Part shown: positions 35,894 to 47,933 of the stretch, one piece after another
How the letters are laid out: the number at the start of each line of letters is the position of its first letter
How positions within the stretch are numbered: the stretch's first letter is position 1
Assembly: GCA_014529385.2 (NCBI GenBank)
Contig: CM043947.1
Span: 125,026,391-125,090,390, forward strand
Origin: Adiantum capillus-veneris
Taxonomy: Eukaryota > Streptophyta > Polypodiopsida > Polypodiales > Pteridaceae
DNA: 64,000 bases
Direction of reading: 5' to 3'
Position numbers and translations under genes: made by a program
The notes under the pieces: model-generated
Told to the model about the DNA's origin: nothing
Database searches by the model: none
What the model saw: only the letters and a program-made list of their open reading frames with translations

Positions 35894-36410
35894 ATTAAGA
35901 GAGGATGATAAATAATGTTCACACAATTATTACTTGTTGTGTTCAAAAGAAGCAAAGGGTAAAGCACTTGCTTTAGCTAAAGGATGAATAAGTTCATACA
36001 AATAATACTTCACATATTCACAAGCATCTTAAGATAAGTAAGGGAGAGGAATGTTTTTGAACTGATTTTTGAAGCAGCAAGCCCACTTATATACTACAAG
36101 CTCCCTTGCCTTTCTCAACTGTTCACTATATCTTAAAGCTAACCTACTATCACATCTATCAAATGGATTTGACACATTTAGATACATGCAAGAGGTGACA
36201 TCAAATTCAAAGGGATTAATGAACTAGTGGACAAGTGTATGTTGGTGGTCTAGCATTCCCACCACACTCATGTGTTGAACACCATAGAAATAACGAATGA
36301 ACGAGCCTAAAATTTTCCCTTCATAAACTCAATGAAAAGAGATTTGCATGCTCGAGAAAATGATTTTTCCTAAGTACTTGGTGGGAAAAGATTTTCGAAA
36401 GCCAGTACTC
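35894..36410. other. Upstream flank of the RPA-like gene
   Basis: No gene seen. It should contain the RPA-like gene's promoter (minus strand) if the ATG at 35893 is correct, but no clear TATA box was identified. Confidence 0.35.
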
Positions 36411-37290
36411 ATCGTAAATTCTGTGTCGTCTTAATAGTGTGCCGGCTTCAATTTCGAAAACGCCGCTCGAGGGAACGATAGTATTTGGGAAAAAGGAAAA
36501 ACGTTGCCCTAGAATAGACAAAAAATAGTGTTCAAATTTTGTAAAGTAGCCTAAATTTTTTAAATTCCTCTCTAGTGTTCGGGGAAAATGTGTGTCGTCT
36601 TAATATCGTGCCGTTTCCAATTTTAAAACTACCGATTGAGGGCATGGAAAAAGGAGAAGTGCCATCCCAAAATATACAAAAATAGTGTTAAAATATTAAA
36701 AAAATAGTCTAATTTTTTGAAGTTTCCTCTTGAAATATTTTCATACCATAGCTTGGACATTGCTGAGCAATATTTGGGGAAAATATGCCTCGGGTTAACA
36801 CCATACCATTTTGAATGTCAAAAATTTTGAGAAATTCTAAACACCAGGGAAATCTTTTGATGGGTTTTTACACTATTTTTCTCTCTTTTGGGGTTGAGAG
36901 CATTTTCAAAATTGAAAACAGTATGGTATTAGATCAAAATTTCTCCCTAGCAAAATTTTTTGAGAAGAAATTTTGAAAAATTAGGTAGTATTTTTTGCGT
37001 TTTTACATTATTTTTCTCTCTTTTGAGGTTGACAAGATTTTCGAGATCAAAACCGGCATGGTGTTTAGTTGAGACACATTTTTCCGTGACAATGCCTACA
37101 GCGAAACACTATCTCTCTTTTGAGATTCACAGCATTTTCGAAATCGAAAATGGCATGCAGTATTCGGGAAAAACCATTTTCCCAAACATGCAAAATACCT
37201 TTCCTTATTTTTGCAAAGAGGAAAATTTAGAAAATTAGCTTAATTTTTTTAGGTTTTTACACTATTTTCCTCTATTTTCAGGCGGAATTT
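36411..37290. repeat. Direct and inverted AT-rich ~175 bp repeats
   Basis: Two direct copies start near 36420 and 36595 (CTTAATAKYGTGCCG, then AAAAAGGA and AATAGTGTT). Further blocks at about 36780-37290 read as the same motif in the other orientation: AAATTGAAAACAGTATGG and TCGAAATCGAAAATGGCATG are reverse-complement relatives of GTGCCGTTTTCAATTT. Phrases TTTTTACACTATTTTTCTCTC recur three times. The arrangement could fold into large stems. Confidence 0.75.
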
Positions 37291-38396
37291 TCCCTTTTCC
37301 CCTTGTGCCCAACACTAAGCCCAATGCTTTAGCAAGTCAAAAAAAAAAGAGTGGAAAGAAATCCAGGAATGGTCCCCGTTAACGCTACATTTAAAGAGGC
37401 CGTGGGGTGATCGGCAGGCGGCGAGGGCTGTTGGCGATTGAAATGAGCGTGTGGGTGGCTCCCTCGGTGCCGGGTCCAATGCAGAAACGCCCCCGTGCTT
37501 TCTTTTCTACTATGTACACCATCTAATAATTTCCTCATTTTCGGCTAAGGACCAACCTGCAGATTTGCAGAATCCCGACTGCTTTCGCCAAGAAGCCAGA
37601 TAGGCCTATATAGGCGTTGAAAAAAGTGAAAATATTTACTTTAGCAATAGCAAACCTTCAAAAACCTGTTTTCCTATTCTGCGAGGCAAATTTAACCCCG
37701 ATTCTGGTCTTTTAAACGCTGCATAATTCAGTAGCACAACGATAAAAAAACATTTTATCAGGTAGAGCCTGGAAAGACACAAAGATAATTTTCAATAAAA
37801 TAGAAATAATGTTATTTTTATATAAGGCTAACTAAGCCAAGCACTGTTCGGGAAAAGTGTGCCTCAGTTTAGCCTTGAGCCGGTTGCAAAATCAAAGTAG
37901 CCGGTTGCGGGGAGGGCAAGAAGGACAAAATTCTGCTTAAAATACATGAAAAAAAGTGTATTTTTGCAAAAATACTGGCTAGAATTGTAAAGTTTGCCGT
38001 CCAAATTTGCAGGCCAAAAACTCATCAAGAATATTTTCTTCTTCACCTTTCCTAGGAATTGAAATAAGAGAAAATTACCAAAATACCCCTCTAATTTGGG
38101 CTCGACTAAGTGTGGCCTTTCTTCTTGGGCTCGACTAAGTGTGTCTCGACTAAATGCTTCCTCAAACTGCGTAACATGCGATCGGGAGGATTTTATACAA
38201 GGCCTGAGAACATACTTTGGAAGTGTTGGATTGATGCTCATTGAAAGGCAGATAAAAGAAGAGAATAAAGTTTGTGGTGTCTCTAAGCGTTTACATAGTA
38301 TGTAAGCTGTTGGAAAATGTTATCTGACATTAACAATTAAATTTTGCAGCTTATATGCAAAACATTCTGGTGCTTTTTCTGAAGCGCACACACACA
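37291..38396. other. Non-coding region
   Basis: No supported gene. A short GC-richer block lies at 37380-37510, and a perfect 12 bp palindrome GCCTATATAGGC at 37604-37615. Two GGCTCGACTAAGTGTG phrases lie near 38097 and 38127. Confidence 0.4.
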
Positions 38397-38397
38397 C

Positions 38398-38479
<82 letters not shown>

Positions 38480-38480
38480 T
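38388..38480. repeat. (CA)n-(GA)n microsatellite
   Basis: Short CA run then about 80 bp of GA with one interruption (GAAAGAG near 38464). Confidence 0.95.
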
Positions 38481-39985
38481 TGCCTTGTCCACTTTGCGAA
38501 TGATCTGCTTCACTCTAATTTTCAATTTTACATCCAATTGCATCGGAGCATAGACTTCACATGTGAGGATGTTGCTTATCTAACAGTTTTGCAATGTACA
38601 ACAGGTGTTGGGTTTGTGTGTTGACTATTACTTTGTTTGTGTGTTGCATGGTTCTCGGTTTATGTGTTGACTCTCTGTTCTAGCTATTGAGAAGGTAAAT
38701 CAAAAGTAAAGGGGTATCTAGCACTACTTGAGTTTGCCCCTATCAAATGTAATCGGGTGTTTTTGTAGGTGCAGGTGCCCTTGCTCGAAGGGCCCAAGTA
38801 GCATAACAGGTTTTGTATAGTGGTGAAGCCTTGATGATCTATATCAACATCGGGGCGAGGTCAGTTTATTGTCATTAAGGGTCTTTGAAAGTACATCCCT
38901 TGTGTGTAGATTATTGCTCAGCCTCAAATGGAAAATTCTAGTAGTTTTTTAATCTAGATGTTGGGACTAATGAAGGGTGTCTATTATCATCTATGTTACA
39001 AAAAATTGTTATGTTGTACTTTCAAGCATGTAGTGTACTTATGATCTAATGTGATTCCTTTTGACATGTTTAGAGGATTTTAGATGAGAAGCTTCCTTGC
39101 TTAGGTAGTAGAAAAACAACAATGACAATGTAGATGAGGATGTAGGGAAGGAGTTTCTAAGGCTTAAGACAATTTTGTGTTGCTTCTCCTTCGATGAGGA
39201 TTGCAGCGTGTATGTAATGGGTAAAGCTATTTCAAGCTACTTACATAGATTTTTTGTATGACTCTAGACAAAAGTTTGCAACTTCAAGTTTGAACCTTAA
39301 ATCCCTCTTGATTATAAGAGTGTACTCTACATACAGGATTTTAGTTTTTGATATTAGTCCTATAGTTATGTCTATTAAGTCTATTTGAACGACGTCCATT
39401 TTTCATGGTTGTCCACTCCAATTCTGTGTAACTTGAAATAATGTTGATGGGTGGATCAATAATTTAATACTTATGATGTTTAAGGAAGTATGGTTGTGCT
39501 TGATGATCTTGATTGCCACACAATTACTTTCATTTAAGGTTGATAATTGTACTTGTTTGATAGAAATTATTGTGGTTGAAAAGAGAAGAGGCTTCAACTT
39601 GGAGTGTTACTATATATCAAGTCATGCTCGTAAATTGTTTAGAAGTTAGAGCTTGTTATACGGTAACACGTAACACAATATTTGTTGTTGATTGTCCTAC
39701 GTCTTCAACAAATGGGGTGTAACTTTGAGTTGATTCTATTTTTGGAGATCTATTTCATGGTTACCCATGTGGTATTTTATTCTGTTAATGTATTGAACCC
39801 TTGCAGTCGTCATGTTTTAGTTGCGGTTGAATTCATTATGATCTCTTTTCCAAAGAGGCAAGGTAGTGGTCAATGAGACATAGTTATGTGTAACTTTTTG
39901 GTATGATTGCTTTTGGCATTGTCACCAGAGGGATATGGTAGGCTTGGTTCTAATAGACAAGATGCTCAGTACCTATGCTGATTTT
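38481..39985. other. Non-coding region upstream of the receptor kinase
   Basis: AT-rich, repeated GTTTGTGTGTTG phrases near 38605-38660. No open frame with recognisable protein. Confidence 0.4.
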
Positions 39986-40739
39986 TTTGGCATAGTTGCA
40001 AAGTGCTCAGGCTCATATAAATGCGGCTTTCCCACAAGTGGACATAGGTCTAGAGTGGACCCCAGCCCTGCTAGTGCAACACTCACCTTTTCATTGTGAC
40101 GATGCAAAGTTAAGAGATGATTGGTAACTATGCTCGCGTGACCATGATGACCATGATCTGAGTTTCAAAATTCTCATAGCGGTCGTGAAAAAGTGGCAGG
40201 CTCTCTTTCACAAGTGAGCATTCTTTCACATGAGGACTAATTTCCAAAATAAATTAAGTGTGTAATATTCTTGTGAGAGTATCTTAAAGTTGTCTATTAT
40301 TACATAACATATATATATAGATATTCCCACAAGCTAACCTTTTGTTCCTTGGCAAGAATGCTAGTTTATTTGGCATAGTCGCAAAGTAGCTTGCCAAGAA
40401 GCCATTGATGCTCCCATGAATGTGGCTCTCCCACAAGTGGATACAAGCGTAGAGTGGACTCCAGCCCTGCCTTTGCAACACTCACTTTTTGAATGTGACA
40501 TTGCAAAGTTATGAGATTATTGGTAACTATGCATGTGTGACAATCCTCTAAGTTGCAAAATTCTGACATGGGGTTGTGAAAAAGTGGCAGGTTCTCTTTC
40601 ACTTGAGATGAATCACATGACTGTTTTTTGTAATAAATTAGTTGTGAAATTATTATTGAGAAAATATTTAAAAGTTAATGTTATTTTAATTTCACAACAT
40701 ACATATATAGATATTCCCACAAGTTAACTTTTTGTTTCC
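39986..40739. repeat. 383 bp tandem duplication, two diverged copies
   Basis: Copy 1 (39986-40350) and copy 2 (40369-40739) both begin TTTGGCATAG and share TCCCACAAGTGGA, AGAGTGGA, CAGCCCTGC, TTGGTAACTATGC and GAAAAAGTGGCAGG. Both end with ATATAGATATTCCCACAAG. Divergence is moderate with small indels. It lies about 300 bp upstream of the receptor-kinase ATG. Confidence 0.88.
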
Positions 40740-41038
40740 ACCTTTTGAATGTGGAAGTCCCGTATGAGGGAATGCTATTTCTTCACTTTCCCATGTGAGT
40801 AATTTATCCCTTCTGAGAAAAATACTACTTTTTCACTTTCCCATGCGAAAAGTTTAATCCCTTGAGGGAAAAATACTGATTTTTGATCTTGCCCAAAAGG
40901 GAAAATATTTTCAGGAGGGTTTTATATTCCCACCTCAACTTTGCAGTTTGCCTACCTTTCCCATAACTTTTCACAGTTCGTTTGTGGGAAATATAGTGGG
41001 AAAGCCACCTTTCCAAAGCAAACAGATTTTCAATCGCC
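40740..41038 (+). promoter_or_regulatory. Proximal upstream region of the receptor-kinase gene
   Basis: The 299 bp before the ATG contain three or more copies of a TTTCCCATGYG / AATCCCTTGAGGGAAAAATACT motif set. Similar phrases form the 92 bp repeats near 26674-26860. A TATA-like TTTTATATT lies near 40919, about 120 bp before the ATG. Promoter function is inferred from position only. Confidence 0.35.
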
Positions 41039-44000
41039 ATGGCCAACAATATTATTATACCTCCAACAGCTACAGCCATCCTTTTACTCGTTAATTGCTT
41101 ACTGCTCTTGCAGTGTCAGGTATCATTATGATCTTTGAAACCTATTAAATTAATTGTGTAAAGGGAAATTAAGATCTCTTGAACTTATAAAAATATGTCC
41201 CTTGATCTGATCTGCAGGTTGTAATCTCTGCCGACTATATTAGCAGCAGCGGCACAATATGGAATACATCCGCTGCTGCCATTCCCTCTCCTGAATTGTA
41301 TGCTCTTCTCGAGTTGAAGGCTCGCCTTGCAAATTCTGCTGCATCTCGAGCTTGGAATGAGAGTAATTTGCACAGCATTTGCAATAATGTCTCATCATGG
41401 AGAGGAGTGACCTGCAGTTATGTCTCTGGGCAATCCCACATCACCGCCATCAGCCTCCCCGCCTTCGGGTTAGCAGGCTCCCTACCCCCGCATCTTGGCA
41501 ACTTCACGTTCTTGTCCACCCTCAATCTCTCCTCGAACCTTCTCACGGGAGGCATTCCCGCAGAGCTGTCTCGCTGCTCCTCGCTCCAGCTTCTGGATCT
41601 CGGCAACAACAGCCTCACAGGTCCTATCCCACTGTCCCTCGGCTCTCTTCCCGCTCTTCAGCATCTTCGCCTCTGTTTTAACAACCTCAGTGGTGGCATT
41701 CCTCCTGCTCTCTTCACAAATTCCACCTCCCTCCTCACACTAAGTCTATGTGCAAATCGTCTGAGTGGCTCCATCCCCCCTCTTTTGATAAGCTCATCTC
41801 AAGCTGGGCATCATCTTCCTAGACTACAAAATCTTTTTTTGTGGGGGAACAACCTCACAGGCAGCATCCCTCGCAGCTTGGGTAATTGCACGAGCCTTGT
41901 TGATCTGGAACTCAACACAAACCAGCTCTCAGGCCACATCCTTGATGAGATCGGGTTCTTGGGAAAGCTTCAAACGCTATTGCTCAGAGAAAACAGGCTG
42001 GTGGGAGCTATTCCAGCTAGTTTGGGCATGTGCAAGAACCTCATACAGCTATCCTTGAGTGCAAATCAGCTAACAGGTGGAATCCCGAAAGAGCTGGGAA
42101 ATTTAACCAGTCTTGCGGGCCTATGGTTGTATCAGAACAACCTCACAGGCATCATCCCTCGCAGCTTGGGTAATTGCACGAGCCTTGTTGATCTGGAACT
42201 CAGCACAAACCAGCTCTCAGGCCACATCCCCGATGAGATCGGGTACTTGGGAAAGCTTCAAACGCTATTGCTCAGAGAAAACAGGCTGGTGGGAGCTATT
42301 CCAGCTAGTTTGGGCATGTGCAAGAACCTCATACAGCTATCCTTGAGTGCAAATCAGCTAACAGGTGGAATCCCGAAAGAGCTGGGAAATTTAGCCAGTC
42401 TTACGGGCCTATGGTTGTATCAGAACAACCTCACAGGCATCATCCCTCGCAGCTTGGGTAATTGCACGAGCCTTGTTTATCTGGAACTCAACAAAAACCA
42501 GCTCTCAGGCCACATCCCCGATGAGATCGGGTACTTGGGAAAGCTTCAAACGCTATTCCTCAGAGAAAACAGGCTGGTGGGAGCTATTCCAGCTAGTTTG
42601 GGCAATTGCACAAGCATTGTAGACGCTGAACTTGAATCAAATGAGCTCTCAGGTTCCATCCCTAGAGAGCTAGGCCAGTTGGCTCATCTTCAAGGTTTGA
42701 GCCTTTGGCAAAACAACCTCAATGGAATCATCCCCGAATCCCTTGGCAATTGCACACAGCTTGCGACACTCCAACTCACCTACAATCAGTTGAACGGTTT
42801 TCTGCCAAGCAAGATCATCAACTTAAAGAATCTACAGATACTAAGACTGGGCGGAAATCACCTTTCGGGTTTTCAAGCTACGTCCCCTGATCTGAGCTTG
42901 AGCAATGCTACCACACTGATTGAGTTATCTATGTTCTCAAATCGCATCTGTGGTAGATTTCCGCCAGAGCTTGGCCAACTGCGAGGACTACAGCTCCTAG
43001 AGCTTGGAGACAATAAGCTCTCAGGTGATGTACCCTGGGATTCCCTTTCCAATTGTACTCGTTTATGGGAACTTGATTTGTCACACAATCAGCTAGCTGG
43101 GCATCTTTCTAGCAAATTGGGAAGGCTACAGAAATTATATTTGAACCACAATTTTCTACAAGGCCCAATTCCCGATTTTATGGATTTGGGCAGCTTGCTG
43201 ACACTAGATTTATCCTTCAACCATCTCAATGGCACCCTACCAAACAACCTTCAGAATGTATTTGAAAACGTAGTGTCTCTGAAGGTTTCTCACAACTACC
43301 TCTCCGGAAATCTCCCACCTTGGTTCGGACAACTGATGATGGTGGAGACGATTGATTTGTCCCATAATAGGTTTGTGGGCACCATACCAGAGAATCTTGT
43401 TGACTCGAAGAGCCTTAAATATCTTGATGTGTCCGGTAACAATCTCAGAGGAGAGTTTCCCCTACATTTTAACAACAAATCAGAACTAATATCATTGAAT
43501 CTTTCTAGCAATGAGCTGACAGGTTTGTTGCCATCAACATTAGGACTCTTACAACACCTACAATTTCTCAACATTTCTTTCAACAATTTCGAGGGTCCCA
43601 TTCCCCTCTCCGGTGTTTTCAAGCACCTTAATGCAAGTTGGTTTCAAGGTAATCCCCGATTGTGTGGTCCAATTATACAAAAGCTTTGTAACTCCCACCA
43701 TCGACAAGCTCATTTAGGGTTGAAGATAAGGATTTTGATTGCCCTCGCCATATCACTGGTCGTACTATCGGCTGTTCTATTGCCAATTTGCTACTATAGA
43801 TACTTGCGAAAGAGTCATCCATCTCATGAAGTGGATCAAACAATCAAAAGCTTGGTAGAAATGAGGCACTTCTCAACTGAGGGACTCTGGGAATCAACAC
43901 AAGGCTACTCGGAGCAGAACTTGCTAGGGGAGGGTGCAATTGGTGTAGTGTACAAGGGAGTACTCCCAAATGGGGAGGTGGTTGCTGTGAAAAGGTTCAA

Positions 44001-45274
44001 GCACGACATCGCATGCTCCCGAGAAGCATTGCTACATGAGGTGCACATCCTAAGTAAACTAAGGCACAGGAACTTGGTAAAGGTTTTGGGATGTGTACTC
44101 AACCTTGAAGTAAATGCATTGGTGTTGCAATTTATGCCAAATGGGAGTTTGGAACAATATCTATCTCAAGCTAATAATCATGAAGAAGCTAGAAGGCTAA
44201 GCTGGGAAATGATACTCAAGGTAACTCAAGGCGTCACAAATGTCTTGGCCTACTTGCATCATGAGCATGATGCTCTACCTATCATCCATGGGGATGTAAA
44301 ACCAGGCAACATACTTCTTGACTCTGAGCTTGAGGCACATCTAGCAGACTTTGGGCTAGCAAAACTTGCAAAGAGTAACACAAGAGGTGTCTCCCTAACT
44401 TCCAACTTCAAAGGGTCAATCGGCTACATGGCACCAGGTATGTTGTGTTCAAATGTGGATGCCTAGACTGTTGTTTTTACATAATATCATACACACAAAT
44501 TGTTTTGCTAGTTATGATTCATGGTGGGTACACATCACACTCAGCATGGCACCAAGTGAAGGTTTACATAGAGGTTAGAGTCATAGGACATAGTCCATCT
44601 CCAACAACGATGTTAAGCACAATGCATGCAAACAAGATGCGAAAATAATTCAGATGCGACATTTCACAAAATGATTCTAGTGCCAATTTAATAGGCACAC
44701 CTTCTCTTATGTTGATCGTCAAGTTGCTTCCAAAGTAGGTATGATCATAGGCATAGTCACCACAAATGCAACAAGATTCTTCAATGAGGCATACTAGATT
44801 GCAGTGCCATCGACATGCAAGCTCTTTATGAAAACATTGTGTATTTAAAACTCACAAATAAATGTATTCTTTAGATTATGATTGGTTGTGATTAACATAT
44901 GTTTTTGCAAATTTTGTGTGTCAGAGATTGCATATGCAACAAACATCACAACCAAGGTGGACATCTACAGCTTTGGAATAGTCATCTTGGAGATGTTGAC
45001 GGGTATGGGGCCCACTCATGAGCTCCTCCATGGAGAGAGCCTTCACGAATGGGTGAAACACAAGTTGTTATTATCACATAATCGTGTAGATGTAGAGAGG
45101 ATTATACTTGCACCTTTCCTACAGACCTCCTCCTTAGGGACAACAATAATAGAACATGAGTCACAAGCCAGTCTTCTACTGCAAATGGCTGTGGCATGCA
45201 CAGAAGAGCGCCCAAATAAACGCCCATCAATTCCACGAATAAAGTCATTCCTCGACTCACTCATGGTTTCCTAA
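41039..45274 (+). CDS. LRR receptor-like kinase, LRR-XII/FLS2-like, non-RD
   Basis: Three exons: 41039-41119, 41218-44437 and 44925-45274, all with GT-AG introns and consistent phase, give 1216 residues. Exon 1 encodes a signal peptide (MANNIIIPPTATAILLLVNC). A cysteine cap with SWRGVTC (to residue 93) precedes about 30 leucine-rich repeats of the plant type, LxGxIPxxLGN (about 105-840). A transmembrane helix lies at about 866-887. The kinase has the glycine loop GEGAIGVVYKG (from 931), Lys952 in VAVKRF, HGD at 1051-1053, DFG at 1071-1073 and APE at 1099-1101, restored across intron 2 (GCACCAG|AG). HGD in place of HRD marks a non-RD kinase, the class typical of pattern-recognition immune receptors. 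It would sit in the plasma membrane and sense an extracellular ligand. No stop or frameshift was found. Confidence 0.93.
41848..42600 (+). repeat. 288 bp tandem duplication inside the LRR domain
   Basis: The phrase TCGCAGCTTGGGTAATTGCA recurs at 41871, 42159 and 42447, exactly 288 bp apart. That is 96 residues or four 24-residue LRRs. Two full units and a partial third differ by only a few bases. The frame is kept. It enlarges the ectodomain by eight or so repeats. Confidence 0.97.
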
Positions 45275-45995
45275 GTACATTGTCTCTAAATTATAGTTTT
45301 CATATATGAATTAAAGAGTCCCCATGGATGGAGATATGGTCACTCATAACTATAGTGAAGAAAGACGGCAACCAAGGTGAAAAAAGATCAAAGCAGATAC
45401 TAAATCTTGTGCTCGGAAAAATTCTAGGTTCGATGTATTCCCACATACAAAATTTTGAAATTTTATCTTTGAATTCTATATTAGAAGATCAAGAAACCTA
45501 CAACATTTGAAGGAATTTAGTACGAAAGCCTTCAAATGTAGTCCATTTCTCTCTAAAATTCTCCTTATGGTTGTGTTTTCCTATTGATGTTTTTTAAGTA
45601 CTTGATCCTAGCATTTTCTCTTGTGCTAGTTCTTAGTGTGCGTCAAGTTTGGCATACAAAATTCATTCTCCTAGTCAATCCTCTTCCTATAACACTTTTC
45701 AGTATGAGCAATGTATAGAAAAGCTTGTTCACATAGATTTATAAAACCCAAGGACTTTTAAACAATTAGTTTTGCTCATTACTACCTGGCTGAAAGCATG
45801 GTTTGGTGGTACAAAAAGGATTGTCCTTGACACAACATAGGCTTAGTTGCTCATGTGTGTAAAAGGAAAGGACCTTTTAATTGGAATTGGGGAGAGGGCA
45901 TATATTTCTTTTTCTTTGTTTTTGAAGACGTTTTTATCTTTTGAAACAGGTCACTCTAGACGGGACCAGGGGGTTTATCGTTTGGTGCCTTGATG

Positions 45996-46050
<55 letters not shown>

Positions 46051-46499
46051 CTATAGCTACACAATGAAGCCCGGTTTCACAGATTGTTCCCTCTCTCCTC
46101 CCCCCTCTCTCTCTCTCCCTCTCTCACTTCCTCCTTGCCAATGGATAGTACTGCAGGAGATTACTACTCCTTGGGTGATCCACATCTTCTCTCTATCGAC
46201 GAGGTGGAAGGTGGTCCGAGCAGGGATGAGCAGACACAAAGCCATTCCATTAGCAGATTCATTCTGACTAATCAAGATTTTCTTCATAATTACTGGGATG
46301 CAAATAAACGCGAGTAGAGAAGCAAAGAAATACATCCTTCTTCTGCTCTCGGATTACCAAAAGCTAGGACAAGGAAGAACATTTGCGCATCGATGGCATG
46401 ATGTTGGCGCAAGCAAACACTAGGTCTATCAAGGAATGAACAAAAGGAAATATTCCAGCATCTCTTGGATCACTAGACATTTTCCGAGCTACAAAAAAA
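45275..46499. other. 3' flank of the receptor kinase, with (CT)n tract
   Basis: No gene seen. CT tract at 45998-46047, then imperfect CT-rich sequence to 46130. Confidence 0.5.
45998..46047. repeat. (CT)n microsatellite
   Basis: About 50 bp of pure CT. Confidence 0.95.
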
Positions 46500-46509
46500 A
46501 AAAAAACAG

Positions 46510-46989
46510 GAATGTCGAAGACACCGTTTTATCGGGTGTGTGCAACACTTTGACTCAAAAAAGGATTTGCACTTAGCAAATGAGCTTTTCGTGAAGAGAA
46601 CCTCTTTGAAAATGATCTTGAACAATAGTACAGGTAAGACCTCAATAAACCAATCTAAAATTTCTAGTGTTGTGGGTATCCATCCACAGAATATAGTTGC
46701 TGCAACTTCAAGGCTGGAGAATAAAGATGAGGATGAAGTGTTTCCATTGAGTGCTTGTGAGAGACAATTGCCTCCAGGAACCACTATCACCAATGAAACA
46801 AGAGATTTTGTGCATGCCTTTTGGACATTAGAGACCAGTGTTTCACCTAACAAGAAGGACATATGCAATAAGAGAATTGGAAGGAAAAGTGTCGTCAAAC
46901 ATCCTATGCATCTACTCGAGAGTCATCTACTGGATGACTCTCAGATACCAACAACTCTTAGAATTTGTAATTTTTTTGACAATCCTTAA
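46510..46989 (+). CDS. Unrecognised coding-like fragment, possibly transposon-derived
   Basis: An open plus-strand frame of about 155 codons that lacks its own ATG at the likely left edge. It reads GCVQHFDSKKDLHLANELFV early on, then VGIHPQNIVAATSRLENKDE, LPPGTTITNETRDFVHAFW and SVSPNKKDICNKRIGRKSVV. Composition and the Trp/Cys/His pattern look like real protein. The right edge (about 46925) loses coding character. I cannot name the family; a DNA-binding or transposase-associated protein is possible. Confidence 0.4.
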   Translation, partial: ECRRHRFIGCVQHFDSKKDLHLANELFVKRTSLKMILNNSTGKTSINQSKISSVVGIHPQNIVAATSRLENKDEDEVFPLSACERQLPPGTTITNETRDFVHAFWTLETSVSPNKKDICNKRIGRKSVVKHPMHLLESHLLDDSQIPTTLRICNFFDNP

Positions 46990-47933
46990 GGCTGATTTGG
47001 TCAAGATAGTACCAAATTTGGTAGTCTGCTATATGGCAGTGGGTGTGTACAGTACCTTACAAAGGTTATATATAGTACGAGTGCATTCCTATGTAGTTCC
47101 AACACTGGCCTGCATAGAACCAAAGCCCTTGTGCAATACCAAATTTGGTGTTCAATTGTTTACTAGAGTGATGGTGCATCCATGTTACTTGAAACACATT
47201 TCTAGAACCCCTAAGTGGGCAAGTGAATTCTTTTTCTCCTATCTAGACAGAATACATCTTTTTCTCCTCATGATTTACTGGTTTTCTTGCTATTCTTCAC
47301 TTCCTCTATTGAATATTTGAGATTGATGTACATTATTTGTCAAGCTATGTACCAACTTTCCTCAAACCAGTACCAAAATAATACTAACCAGCACCAACAA
47401 AGCTAATCAGTACCAAAGTGATGACAAGCAGTACCAAAATTTGGTACTGTAGAATTCTTTACACAAGTTCATGCACAACACTATGAGCATTTGGTGCAAG
47501 ACAATGGATCCAAGCTGCAACTATGTATTTGCAACTTTAGGGTTTCAAATACAAGTGATGCATAGAAGGGTCTCCAAAACCTGATAGACAACATGACTCA
47601 CTACCAACATGAAGTGAACAGTGCAAAATTCTTGAGAAAATTTGGTACTAAATAGCACCAATTTTGGTACTGGATAGCTCCAAATTTGACTCTGTTCTAA
47701 CACCAAATTTGGTATTGTTCTAGCACCAAATTTTGTACATTTTCACCATTGTAATAACACCAATGTCAGGGATTTCAAAAAATATGCTTTAGACTACAAA
47801 CTACTAGAACACACAAGAAAAGACACACGAAAAGACACTAGAGATCGAAAAGATCCCAAGACAGTGTACCAAAGAACTGGTTCTGCATATTATAATATAC
47901 GACATGATACAAAATTTCACCAAGTAACACAGT
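46990..47933. other. Non-coding region rich in TACCAAATTTGGTA-type palindromes
   Basis: The 14 bp palindrome TACCAAATTTGGTA occurs exactly near 47011. Shortened or mutated versions (CACCAAATTTGGTA, TACCAAAATTTGGTA, GCACCAATTTTGGTAC) recur about ten times up to 47740. No gene seen. Confidence 0.6.

Noticed and set aside
37604-37615. Perfect palindrome GCCTATATAGGC as a regulatory site
   Set aside because: A single 12 bp palindrome with no nearby gene or second copy is not enough to support a function.
41296-44466. Receptor-kinase frame read as a single exon ending at 44466
   Set aside because: It starts at an internal TTG and stops in intron 2. The spliced model with ATG at 41039 restores the signal peptide and the APE motif.
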